Part shown: positions 7,937 to 16,525 of the stretch, piece after piece
How the letters are laid out: the number at the start of each line of letters is the position of its first letter
How positions within the stretch are numbered: position 1 is the stretch's first letter
Assembly (NCBI GenBank): GCA_016212695.1
Contig: JACREX010000081.1
Span: forward strand, 1-37,895
Direction: 5' to 3'
DNA length: 37,895 nt
Source: Bacteroidia bacterium
GTDB lineage: Bacteria > Bacteroidota > Bacteroidia > Bacteroidales > GWF2-35-48
Program-made: the position numbers and the translations under genes
The notes under the pieces: generated by a model
What the model was told of the DNA's origin: nothing
The model's input: the letters and a program-made list of their open reading frames with translations, nothing else
Databases searched by the model: none

Positions 7937-10813
7937 TTAGATAGTGTTCATTCGAGCCAGGCTGTTCAGGGTGATAAACTCTTTTCTGAGAAATTGTCCT
8001 GTAAAGCTATTTTTATTAGCGGCTAGCTGTTCCGGTGTTCCGGTTGCAATTATTTTTCCGCCGTTTTTTCCGCCTTCTTCTCCAAGATCAATGATATAAT
8101 CGGCCACTTTTATCACATCCATGTTATGCTCAATAACAATCACGGTATTGCCTTTGTCAACTAACCGGTTCAGCACTTCAAGAAGAACCCGGATGTCTTC
8201 AAAATGTAATCCTGTTGTGGGTTCATCCAGTATGTATAATGTTTTACCTGTATCTTTTTTAGACAATTCGGAGGCAAGTTTTACCCGCTGCGACTCGCCT
8301 CCTGAAAGGGTTGTAGAAGGTTGACCCATCCTGATATATCCCAGACCCACATCATGAAGCGTTGTTAATCTCTGTGTGATCCAGGGAATATTTTCGAAAT
8401 GGGAAAGCGCCTGCTCAATGGTCATATCAAGCACATCGCAGATAGACTTTCCCTTGTAACGGACTTCCAGTGTTTCCCTGTTATACCGCCGCCCGTTGCA
8501 TTCATCGCATACCACATAAACATCCGGCAGGAAATTCATTTCAATGGTTTTTACGCCTGCGCCCTTACAGGTTTCGCATCGTCCGCCCTTGACGTTAAAA
8601 GAAAAACGGCCTGATTTATACCCCCTGATTTTCGATTCCGGAAGTTGTTCGTACAATTTTCTGATTTCACTGAAAACATCCGTGTAGGTGGCAGGATTTG
8701 ATCGTGGAGTACGGCCAATCGGCGCTTGGTTCACTTCAATTACTTTGTCAATATTTTCAATCCCGTTAAGGGATTCATACTCTAAAATATCCCGGTTGGA
8801 ATCGTAGAATTTATTGAATAAAATAGGGTATAACGTTTCATTAATAAGAGATGATTTTCCGCTTCCCGAAACACCGGTTATGCAAATAAAAACACCAAGA
8901 GGAAAGTGAACCGTGATATTTTTCAGGTTATTTCCTTTTGCGCCATTTAAAACTAAAAAATTTCCATTTCCTTTTCGTCTGGCGGAAGGAACCAGTATCT
9001 GTTTTTTATTAGTAAGGTATTCTGTGGTTAATGAATCGCTGCAAAGCAACTCAGCCGGAGTGCCTGTAAAAATAATATCCCCGCCATGATTTCCTGCAAA
9101 CGGGCCGATATCAACCACATAATCTGCCGATACAATCGTTTCTTTATCGTGCTCTACCACGATGATTGAATTACCGGAATCGCGAAGCTCTTTTAGCGAT
9201 TTTATCAGTTTGATATTATCTCTCTGGTGCAAGCCGATGCTGGGTTCATCAAGTATATACAGCACATTCACAAGCTGCGATCCGATCTGGGTAGCAAGCC
9301 GTATCCGCTGGCTCTCCCCGCCCGATAAGCTTCTGGAACTCCGGTTCAGTGAAAGATAATCCAAGCCCACCCCGGATAAAAATTTTAACCGCGTCTGAAT
9401 TTCCTTTATAATTTCTTTTGCAATTTTCTGCTGTTTGCCTGAAAGTTTTTCTTCAATATTTTCAAACCAGTCGTATAATTCACGTATTCCTAAATTAGAA
9501 AGCTCTGCAATATTTTTATCATGTATCCTGAAAAACAGGGCTTCTTTGATTAACCGTAAACCATTACATTCCGGGCAAACAATGGTTTTGATAAAACTGT
9601 TGGCCCAGTTTTGAGCGGCTTTCGACGGATTATCGGCCTGCGTGTTTGAAATATATGTGGCGATACCTTCATAATGCACCATATAATTAGAAGTAACCCC
9701 AAGCGGGGTATTATGAAGTATCAACGGATCGTTTACACCGTACAGAATAGCATTCATAGCGCCTTCAGGGATCTTATCAACCGGAGTATTCAACGAAAAA
9801 TTATACCTCTTTGCAATCGCTTCTAATTGCCAGAATATTAAAGAATTTTTATACGGTCCGATAGGAGCTATAGCGCCTTTTGCAATGCTTAGTTTTGGTT
9901 TTGGAATTATTTTGGAAAGATCGATTTCATCAATGGCGCCGATACCATTGCATTTCCGGCAGGCGCCTTTAGGAGAATTAAAAGAAAAAGTATAAGGTTC
10001 CGGTTCGTCATAAGAAAGTCCTGACGTGGGGCACATCAGTTGTTTACTGAAATATTTCATGGAGTCGCGGTCATTATCAAGGATCATGGTGATTCCTTTT
10101 CCATGCTTCATAGCGGTTTTGACAGACTCTTTCAACCGGTTATAACTGCTTTCATTTACGACTAATTTATCAATTACAATTTCAATATTATGCACCTTAT
10201 AGCGATCCACTTTAAGGCTGTGTTTCAGTTCAGTGATTTTCCCGTCAATACGGGCATATAAAAAACCTTTCCGGAGTATCTGTTCGAATAATTCTTTGTA
10301 ATGGCCTTTACGTCCCCTGACCACGGGCGATAAAATCGTAGTTTTTTTATTGCTGAAGTTTTGATAAATCAATTGAATAATTTGTTCGTCCGTATATTTC
10401 ACCATCTTTTCTCCGGTAACATATGAATAGGCTTCTGATGCCCTGGCAAAAAGCAATCTTAAAAAATCATAAATCTCGGTAATGGTTCCCACTGTTGAAC
10501 GGGGATTCCTGACGGATGATTTCTGCTCAATAGAGATCACAGGACTGAGTCCGGTAATTTTATCTACATCGGGTCTTTCGAGGTTTCCTAAGAACTGGCG
10601 CGCATATGCGGAAAATGTTTCGATATAGCGCCTCTGGCCTTCGGCATAAATGGTATCAAATGCAAGCGAAGATTTTCCGCTGCCGCTTAAACCGGTAATA
10701 ACAACAAATTTGTTTCGAGGTAATATTACATCAATATTTTTCAGGTTGTGAACCCTGGCCCCTAACACCTGAATATTCTCCGACCCTTCGATATTTTCAT
10801 CCATTGCCAACAT
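7937..10813 (-). CDS. uvrA: UvrABC system protein A (excinuclease ATPase)
   Basis: A full-length 958-residue UvrA, the DNA-damage recognition ATPase of nucleotide excision repair, with two ABC-type nucleotide-binding halves. The first Walker A is GLSGSGKSSLAFDTIYAEGQ and the second GVSGSGKSSLINETLYPIL. The signatures are LSGGESQRIRLATQIGS and LSGGESQRVKLASELSK, with LYILDEPSIGLHQRDN and LYILDEPTTGLHFED as Walker B regions. The C-terminal zinc finger is complete (CETCKGAG ... CDECNGRR). The first finger reads CPTSG ... CRKCNG and lacks one Cys, which I recall as usual for this phylum. ATG codons exist at 10813 and 10804. It lies 14 bp after the transglycosylase gene, an unusual place for a repair gene. 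Confidence 0.97.
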   Translation of the reverse strand: MLAMDENIEGSENIQVLGARVHNLKNIDVILPRNKFVVITGLSGSGKSSLAFDTIYAEGQRRYIETFSAYARQFLGNLERPDVDKITGLSPVISIEQKSSVRNPRSTVGTITEIYDFLRLLFARASEAYSYVTGEKMVKYTDEQIIQLIYQNFSNKKTTILSPVVRGRKGHYKELFEQILRKGFLYARIDGKITELKHSLKVDRYKVHNIEIVIDKLVVNESSYNRLKESVKTAMKHGKGITMILDNDRDSMKYFSKQLMCPTSGLSYDEPEPYTFSFNSPKGACRKCNGIGAIDEIDLSKIIPKPKLSIAKGAIAPIGPYKNSLIFWQLEAIAKRYNFSLNTPVDKIPEGAMNAILYGVNDPLILHNTPLGVTSNYMVHYEGIATYISNTQADNPSKAAQNWANSFIKTIVCPECNGLRLIKEALFFRIHDKNIAELSNLGIRELYDWFENIEEKLSGKQQKIAKEIIKEIQTRLKFLSGVGLDYLSLNRSSRSLSGGESQRIRLATQIGSQLVNVLYILDEPSIGLHQRDNIKLIKSLKELRDSGNSIIVVEHDKETIVSADYVVDIGPFAGNHGGDIIFTGTPAELLCSDSLTTEYLTNKKQILVPSARRKGNGNFLVLNGAKGNNLKNITVHFPLGVFICITGVSGSGKSSLINETLYPILFNKFYDSNRDILEYESLNGIENIDKVIEVNQAPIGRTPRSNPATYTDVFSEIRKLYEQLPESKIRGYKSGRFSFNVKGGRCETCKGAGVKTIEMNFLPDVYVVCDECNGRRYNRETLEVRYKGKSICDVLDMTIEQALSHFENIPWITQRLTTLHDVGLGYIRMGQPSTTLSGGESQRVKLASELSKKDTGKTLYILDEPTTGLHFEDIRVLLEVLNRLVDKGNTVIVIEHNMDVIKVADYIIDLGEEGGKNGGKIIATGTPEQLAANKNSFTGQFLRKEFITLNSLARMNTI

Positions 10814-10827
10814 GATCGCTCAGGCGC

Positions 10828-11859
10828 TTAGTTTTTGGGATTTTCTTTTTGCTGAACAGTGTCTGATGGAAGCTCTGATTCTTCTATGATAAAAGTTCTG
10901 TAACCCTCTTTCGGTATTTTGATCGTATATTCCTTTCCGTTTTTAACGGTCAGATTATTCTGCCTCAGCCAGGGATTAAAAAATTTCAGCATCTTATAAT
11001 TTATCGAGTGCTTCTCCGCAAAATCCACTAAGTTATTTATGGTTGAATCAACTTTAACATCTGATGTAGGAATGTATGGATATAAATCTTTTTTCCTGAA
11101 ATGAAAACCTGATTTTTGCGGGTTGGTCATAAGATATTTTACCGCAAGGATTCTGAAGATATACCGCGATGTTTCTTCATTGGTCTGAAGGTTGTAAAAA
11201 GAATTTATTTTCTGGGCGTCAATCTGTTTTTGTAAAGCGCCCATTCCTACATTATAGGATGCAGCAACTAATGTCCAGTTTTTATAAATCTTATAAGATT
11301 CATCAAAAAATTTACATGCAGCTTCTGTTGCTTTTTCAGCATGATAACGTTCATCAACTTCGTTCGTGACTTCCAAATCATATTGCTGCGCTGTTTTTTC
11401 AAGAAACTGCCAGATTCCCTTTGCTCCTGACGGGGATACTACATTGGTAAGCCCGCTCTCAATAACGGCTACATATTTGAAATCATCCGGAATCCCGTTT
11501 TGTTTTAAAATAGGTTCAATAATTTTGAAATAGCGGTTTGCCCGTTTAAAAAACAAAAGCGTCTGAGACTGCCAATATACGTTTACCAACAGTTCCCGGT
11601 CAAGACTTTCCCTTACATCAAAGTTTTTTAACGGAGCCTCTTCGCCGGCAAAATCAATCTTATCCGGCAGGGGTACGGCAAAAACAGCATATCTCCTGCT
11701 TATCTCCTCTTCAAAATCTTTATCCGTATCATCTATTACTTTTGAAAATGTAAAAAACCGGATTATAACTCCAAAAAGTAAAATACAGAAGATAACTGAT
11801 ATTACTTTTAAAGAAACAGAACGATATTTTGTAATGTTATTATAAATAATTTTAAACAC
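10828..11859 (-). CDS. Membrane-anchored lytic transglycosylase (MltD-like SLT domain)
   Basis: Cleaves the MurNAc-GlcNAc bond of peptidoglycan. The N-terminal membrane anchor is SVSLKVISVIFCILLFGVII. The SLT domain shows the catalytic Glu in YVAVIESGL, then SGAKGIWQFL and VAASYNVGMGALQ, the three classic family-1 motifs. The C-terminal ~60 residues (VDSTINNLVDFAEKHSINYKMLKFFNPWL ... YTIKIPKEG) resemble one degenerate LysM-type wall-binding module. The frame is open to a GTG at 11928, which would overlap the upstream gene by 77 bp. I prefer the GTG at 11859, which overlaps the upstream stop by 8 bp and keeps the whole anchor. Its place behind export genes suggests it opens the wall for the polysaccharide machinery; this is inference. 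Confidence 0.85.
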   Translation of the reverse strand: MFKIIYNNITKYRSVSLKVISVIFCILLFGVIIRFFTFSKVIDDTDKDFEEEISRRYAVFAVPLPDKIDFAGEEAPLKNFDVRESLDRELLVNVYWQSQTLLFFKRANRYFKIIEPILKQNGIPDDFKYVAVIESGLTNVVSPSGAKGIWQFLEKTAQQYDLEVTNEVDERYHAEKATEAACKFFDESYKIYKNWTLVAASYNVGMGALQKQIDAQKINSFYNLQTNEETSRYIFRILAVKYLMTNPQKSGFHFRKKDLYPYIPTSDVKVDSTINNLVDFAEKHSINYKMLKFFNPWLRQNNLTVKNGKEYTIKIPKEGYRTFIIEESELPSDTVQQKENPKN

Positions 11860-12925
11860 CGTTCGGTGGGGGTTTTGAAATTCTGGTAATACTATAAATG
11901 GCAATAAAAAATAATAAACCAATCGCACCGAAAATATAAAAATACGCCATTGACCATTCCTTTAAAAAATAGGTAATATATACTGATGCAGCGACCGATA
12001 CTGAAGACAGGCAGAATAATAAAACCGCAATGATCCTGGGAGATAAACCTAAATAATTCAGATGATGCGTAGTGTGGTCCTTGCCTCCGACAAAGGGTGA
12101 TTTTTTCTTAAGAAGGCGGTTAATTGTAACGGATGTAGTATCGATCAGCGGCACTATAAAAGCAAGAGCAACGGTAATAAATTGTTTTGAATTGTAGCAG
12201 TAACAATCGTTTCTGTTTGCATTCCAAAAAAACAGGATACCCAATACAGACATCATTGCACCCAGAAACTGGCTTCCATTGTCGCCCATATACATCCTGG
12301 CAGGATGCCAGTTGTAATATAAAAAACAAAGCAACGCAGCAAAAATACCAATGCAAATAAAAAGATAAAAATGTTCTATGTGTTTATGAGTGGCGGCAAT
12401 ACCTGTTATAATTCCAATGATAATAGAAATAGATACCATCGCTGTAATAGCATCCATATTATCAAGTATATTAAATGAATTCATAATCCCGACAACCCAT
12501 AAAACCGTAATAATATAATTGATTATCATATGGGGCGACACATCAATATATATTCCGAAATAAATTAATATTACAGCGCAGAGCAACTGGACAATCAACT
12601 TAAAATAGGGCGACGTGTTAATGATATCGTCGGCTAATCCCATTAAAAACGAAAGAGTGATAACTAATAAAATTCCTATTGATTTAAAATCAATGACGGT
12701 TTCTTTTCCGAAGTAGAAAAAATAATTAATGACCGAAAATAAAAAAACAGTATAAAACCCGATACCGCCCACAACAGGTTTTGTCTGAGATCCCCACCGT
12801 ATCCCTGAAATATTCGCTTTTTTAAGAATATAACGATTCGAACGATTCAGTAAAAACCAGTTTACTAAAAAGCAAAGAAAAACCGTGTAGATAAAAAATA
12901 TAATCAGAAAAACTGAATTCATCAA
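11852..12925 (-). CDS. WecA/MraY-family undecaprenyl-phosphate sugar-1-phosphate transferase
   Basis: A 357-residue polytopic enzyme with about ten membrane segments. It transfers a HexNAc-1-phosphate from a UDP-sugar to undecaprenyl phosphate, starting lipid-linked glycan synthesis on the cytoplasmic face. The family motifs are present in order: MGLADDIINTSPYFKLIVQ (DD motif and Lys), NSFNILDNMDAITA, YMGDNGSQFLGAMM, PLIDTTSVTINRL and GGKDHTTHHLNYLG (HxxH loop). Bacterial WecA-like enzymes of this phylum often carry DNMD rather than DGMDG, as here. The donor sugar cannot be read from sequence. ATGA overlap (4 bp) with the tyrosine kinase gene upstream shows tight coupling and supports a role in initiating the exported polysaccharide. 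Confidence 0.9.
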   Translation of the reverse strand: MMNSVFLIIFFIYTVFLCFLVNWFLLNRSNRYILKKANISGIRWGSQTKPVVGGIGFYTVFLFSVINYFFYFGKETVIDFKSIGILLVITLSFLMGLADDIINTSPYFKLIVQLLCAVILIYFGIYIDVSPHMIINYIITVLWVVGIMNSFNILDNMDAITAMVSISIIIGIITGIAATHKHIEHFYLFICIGIFAALLCFLYYNWHPARMYMGDNGSQFLGAMMSVLGILFFWNANRNDCYCYNSKQFITVALAFIVPLIDTTSVTINRLLKKKSPFVGGKDHTTHHLNYLGLSPRIIAVLLFCLSSVSVAASVYITYFLKEWSMAYFYIFGAIGLLFFIAIYSITRISKPPPNGV

Positions 12926-15420
12926 CTATGTTCGCTCTTTTTGAATAACCCAAATATCCTGTTTATGAAAGATACTTTTTCTTTTTTTAGATCATCGTCG
13001 TAATACCCGGATCCATATTTTCCGCCTCCGTAACCATAGCCATAGCCGTAACCATAACCATAGCCATAGCCATAGCCGTAACCGGAACCATAGCCATAGC
13101 CGTAACCGTAGCCATATTTAAAATTCTTAGTATCTAAACTATTTAAAACAACAGAGATTCTTGATATGTTCTTTTCTGTCAATAAATGATTAATATTATT
13201 GATGAATGTTCTCTTAGAAAAACCGGACTTCATGATATAAATAGGATAATCGGCTCTTATAAAATTAATAACAGCATCAGTTACCAAGCCAATGGGAGGG
13301 GTGTCAATAATAATTACATCATAAATCTTTTTAAGATTTGTCACAAGGTTATCCATGCTTTTACTTAAAATCAATTCTGAAGGATTAGGAGGAATCGGGC
13401 CTGCGGTTATGTAATGAAAATTCTCAATAGTGGTATTTTTTAAACATTCTTCATAGGAATGCTTATTAATTAAAATTGTACTGATGCCTTTGCTGTTATC
13501 TGTATTAAAGCCAATATGTATTTTCGGTTTCCTGAGGTCTAGGTCCAGTAAAATCACACTTTTTCCTGAAATAGCTATAATACCTGAAAGATTAATTGCA
13601 ATAAATGTTTTACCTTCTCCTGAAACAGTTGAAGAAATAGTAATTACTTTTGGTCCTTCTTCGTTGGATATAAATTGCAGATTCGACCTGATATTTCTGA
13701 ATGCTTCGGATAATCTGCTTTTTGGATTTTTATCAACGAGTAATTGAGAAACCGGGACATGCTTCTTAAACTTCGGTATGATACCTACAATAGGCGCTTC
13801 GGTATATGCTTTTATATCTCCTATTGCAGTGATTTCATTAAAAAATAAATACCTTGACATTAAAATCATGAGGGATAAAATCAACGCTGCAAAAACAAAA
13901 ATAAGAATGATTGTATTGCTTTTAGGATAAATGGGGCTTCGGGGGGGTTCTGTTTTTTGTAAAATGGTATTATTCGAAACATAACCTGCAGATGATATAA
14001 GATACTCAGCTTTTTTTTCTATCAGCTTATTATAAAAGCCCTCCTGAATTGTGTATAACCTGTTTATTTTTGCATATTCCAAATCTTTGCCGCCATAATT
14101 GTTTTTGCTCACAATCGTAGTCCCCAAATCTTTGATTTTATTTAAATAATCATTTTTTGATTCGGTTAATCTGATTATAGTGGTTTTCACAAAATCGCCC
14201 AGCAGGTTTTTCTTTGTCTCTATCTGTTTTTCAAGGGTCTTGATTTTAAAATTATTCCCTGTAATATCATTTAATAATTGATCTTTTTCATTTTCTAATT
14301 TATTAATTTCCCCTAAAATATTTGATACAATACTTTCGGATTTAGTACCGGAAAGTATGGCTATCAAATCAAAATATTTTAACGCTCCGCCGCTTGAAAT
14401 CTGCTTATCAATCCTGTTAAGCGTGGCTAATTCAAAATCTGTTTTCAGAACCTCTCCCTGAAATTCATTGATTTTTGTAGTAAAAATGGGAAACGGAGAT
14501 AATTTATTTTGTAAAGAACTGTCTAAATTATTATTTTTCTTAAAAACAAGCAATTGCTTTTCGCTTTCATCTAATTGAAAATATACGGATCTCAACTGTT
14601 CATCAATAAATTCAAGTATTTTATTAGCGCTTTCTTTCTTTTTCTCAACATCATATTTAATAAGCTCCTCGGCAATGATGTTCACCACATCGCTTGTTTT
14701 GTTTGCATTGTAATCGGAAAAAGTGATACCAATGGTTTTTGCATCGGGGTTTAAGACATCAACCATTAAATTCTGCTTTACATTAGATAAAATAGAATTA
14801 GCGCTGCTTATAACAAAATAATAAGTATTCTTTTTTAAATAATCCTGATGCGTTTTAATATCGTCAAAGCTATTTATATTAACTTTTATTTCAACTCCGT
14901 AAATTTTATGCCATATATTCGGAGATAGAGTATTTGTATGCTTTACGCCATTGATGAAATATTCCAGAAGAAAAGAATTGCTGTTGATAAAACTGATAAA
15001 AACCTGGACATTATAAAATGCCGGATCCGGATTTTTGACTTCTACAATATATGGACTGCATTTATATAATTCTGTCGAAAGAAATGTACCCTGGGAAAAA
15101 TAACTTATTTCAAGGGATAATTGGCTCAATGCTCTTTTTAAAAATTCATTGGATTTTATTAACTCGATAACTGCCGGCAGTTCGCTGGGTTTGATAAAAT
15201 TGTTTTTTAAATCTAATATTTCGGCGGTCTGGTTTCGTTCATTTATCTGTATTATTGATTGCGACTGATAAATGGAAGGAGTATACCGGAGAAATGCAAA
15301 AGCACTGAATAATGCAAGGATAAAAACAATAACAATCCACCAGATACTTCTGCGGAAGATCTGCAGAAAAATTGATACATCAAATTTATCGTTTATTACG
15401 GGTATTAACTTTTGCTGCAT
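12922..15420 (-). CDS. Wzc-like polysaccharide co-polymerase and tyrosine autokinase
   Basis: An 832-residue inner-membrane protein controlling chain length and export of a surface polysaccharide. The Wzz domain starts with a membrane helix (~25-45, IWWIVIVFILALFSAFAFL). A long periplasmic coiled-coil region follows, and a second helix lies near 500. A cytoplasmic BY-kinase domain follows, with Walker A SGEGKTFIAINLSG (~604), Walker A-prime VILLDLDLRKPK and Walker B DVIIIDTPPIGL. The tail (~769-801) is an extended Gly-Tyr repeat, the autophosphorylated Tyr cluster of this family, here unusually regular and encoded by a tandem DNA repeat. A final basic/hydrophobic segment (FINRIFGLFKKSEHS) follows. 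It begins 4 bp after the OPX gene. Confidence 0.93.
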   Translation of the reverse strand: MQQKLIPVINDKFDVSIFLQIFRRSIWWIVIVFILALFSAFAFLRYTPSIYQSQSIIQINERNQTAEILDLKNNFIKPSELPAVIELIKSNEFLKRALSQLSLEISYFSQGTFLSTELYKCSPYIVEVKNPDPAFYNVQVFISFINSNSFLLEYFINGVKHTNTLSPNIWHKIYGVEIKVNINSFDDIKTHQDYLKKNTYYFVISSANSILSNVKQNLMVDVLNPDAKTIGITFSDYNANKTSDVVNIIAEELIKYDVEKKKESANKILEFIDEQLRSVYFQLDESEKQLLVFKKNNNLDSSLQNKLSPFPIFTTKINEFQGEVLKTDFELATLNRIDKQISSGGALKYFDLIAILSGTKSESIVSNILGEINKLENEKDQLLNDITGNNFKIKTLEKQIETKKNLLGDFVKTTIIRLTESKNDYLNKIKDLGTTIVSKNNYGGKDLEYAKINRLYTIQEGFYNKLIEKKAEYLISSAGYVSNNTILQKTEPPRSPIYPKSNTIILIFVFAALILSLMILMSRYLFFNEITAIGDIKAYTEAPIVGIIPKFKKHVPVSQLLVDKNPKSRLSEAFRNIRSNLQFISNEEGPKVITISSTVSGEGKTFIAINLSGIIAISGKSVILLDLDLRKPKIHIGFNTDNSKGISTILINKHSYEECLKNTTIENFHYITAGPIPPNPSELILSKSMDNLVTNLKKIYDVIIIDTPPIGLVTDAVINFIRADYPIYIMKSGFSKRTFINNINHLLTEKNISRISVVLNSLDTKNFKYGYGYGYGYGSGYGYGYGYGYGYGYGYGYGGGKYGSGYYDDDLKKEKVSFINRIFGLFKKSEHS
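13018..13115. repeat. Gly-Tyr codon tandem repeat
   Basis: Degenerate 6-bp units (CCATAG, CCGTAA, CCATAA on the + strand) encode about 13 Gly-Tyr pairs interrupted by one Gly-Ser and ended by Gly-Gly-Gly. Mixed codons show the array is not a fresh clonal expansion, but its 6-bp register makes in-frame slippage possible. Confidence 0.85.
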
Positions 15421-15424
15421 CTAT

Positions 15425-16177
15425 CTACTTATTAAATAAAGTGGCATACCCGACAATTAAAAGAACCGTACTGATTAAACTTAAATACGGAGCCATTTCA
15501 TTAAGAACACGGGTTACATATCTCGGCCTGCTTTCAACGTAAATTATATCGTTTGCTTCAAGCAGCATATTGACATTATTTAGATCTTTTAATTTAAAAA
15601 TATTATAAAGAAATACCTGCGGATTATTATTTATATCTCCCCGTATCAGCCTTATGCGATATGCTTTGCTGTTTTCCGAAAGCCCTCCTGTTTTCGCAAT
15701 AGCATCTATCAATGTAAAGTTATCCGTAGTAATATCAACTATGGATGCTACTGTTCCGCCATTTTTAAATACATATACTTTTCTGTTCGAAACATTAATC
15801 ATTACAAATGGACTATTGTAATATTTAGTATACTTTTCTTCTAATAATTTTTCCGCTTCTCTTATGGTAAGCCCGGATATAGGGATTCTACCCAAAATCG
15901 GCAGTTTAACCAACCCATCGAATTCTACCTGGAAAGAAATCCCGCCTGTGATTTGTTGATTATTTTGGCCGCCCCCCAGTCCGATCAGTTGAAATCCATC
16001 ATTTGTAGTAACCGTAACATTTAATTTATCATACGGGGCAATTTTATATTCTTTCTGCGGGGTTTTAAATTCAGAATAGGTATAATTCTTATCCACATTA
16101 AACATTTCTGTAGAACGCAAAATTCTACAGGAAGTAAAGATTACCAATATAAATATGTAAAATATAAATCTTTTCAT
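15425..16177 (-). CDS. Outer-membrane polysaccharide export lipoprotein (OPX, Wza-like)
   Basis: From the ATG at 16177 (MKRFIFYIFILVIFTSCR) a lipobox places the acylated Cys at about residue 17. The body matches polysaccharide biosynthesis/export proteins: YKIAPYDKLNVTV begins the PES domain, and VKLPILGRIPISGLTIREAEKLL with KVYVFKNGG form the PES/SLBB part. A C-terminal hydrophobic segment (YLSLISTVLLIVGYATLF) is typical of Bacteroidota OPX proteins. It would form the outer-membrane side of the export channel, partnered by the Wzc-like kinase 4 bp downstream. An upstream GTG at 16192 is in frame but lies inside the promoter -7 element, so it is not the start. It is the first gene of the operon. 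Confidence 0.9.
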   Translation of the reverse strand: MKRFIFYIFILVIFTSCRILRSTEMFNVDKNYTYSEFKTPQKEYKIAPYDKLNVTVTTNDGFQLIGLGGGQNNQQITGGISFQVEFDGLVKLPILGRIPISGLTIREAEKLLEEKYTKYYNSPFVMINVSNRKVYVFKNGGTVASIVDITTDNFTLIDAIAKTGGLSENSKAYRIRLIRGDINNNPQVFLYNIFKLKDLNNVNMLLEANDIIYVESRPRYVTRVLNEMAPYLSLISTVLLIVGYATLFNK

Positions 16178-16191
16178 AATAAGAAATTCCA

Positions 16192-16226
16192 CAAAGATAG
16201 ATAATTTTTAGTAAATAGAAATCAAA
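16192..16226 (-). promoter_or_regulatory. Promoter of the polysaccharide operon
   Basis: Minus-strand TATCTTTG (16192-16199) matches TAnnTTTG, with TTTG 23 nt further upstream (16223-16226). The transcript would start near 16185, giving a leader of about 8 nt before the ATG at 16177. This is the only strong promoter I find ahead of the opx-to-FISUMP run. Confidence 0.6.
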
Positions 16227-16315
16227 TTTTACTTATCCCAGTCTTATGTGGCTCATTTTTAGCTATGCCTTTGGAAAAATCACTTTTTTATTATAATCTT
16301 GTACTTCTGTAAAAG

Positions 16316-16459
16316 ATACCTAAGGTGGACAAGCCACTACCAAACAGGTCAATAGTTTTTGGTTTGGGCAGTTGGTATGGTCTATAGTCATAGGTCAGGG
16401 TTAAACCAAAGACCATTGACATACAACCAAACCAGTTGCTTAACCCTTCAACCATAGAC
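16316..16459. repeat. Composite intergenic repeat: GTGGACAAGCCAC motif plus heptad inverted repeat
   Basis: This fills most of the 16178-16525 gap. GTGGACAAGCCAC (16325-16337), within a 26-bp segment, recurs at 22695-22720 with 23 of 26 matches. It is followed by two facing arms: on the minus strand the left arm reads GACCTAT, GACTATA, GACCATA in a 7-bp register, and the right arm reads AGACCAT, TGACATA, CAACCAA. The right arm matches the 831-944 element. Apart from the opx promoter and this repeat, I see no gene or RNA in the gap. Confidence 0.65.
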
Positions 16460-16525
16460 AAAAATTTTTGCCAAAATATGCGGAGATTAAACTTTTAAGG
16501 TACTAACAATTAAATACCAAGTTTT

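Noticed and set aside
11860..11928. Upstream 23 codons of the transglycosylase frame
   Set aside because: They overlap the WecA-like gene in another frame, begin with GTG, and add residues before an already complete membrane anchor.
13018..13115. Possible CRISPR or intergenic satellite
   Set aside because: The repeat is wholly coding, in frame, and encodes the expected Tyr-rich tail of a BY-kinase.
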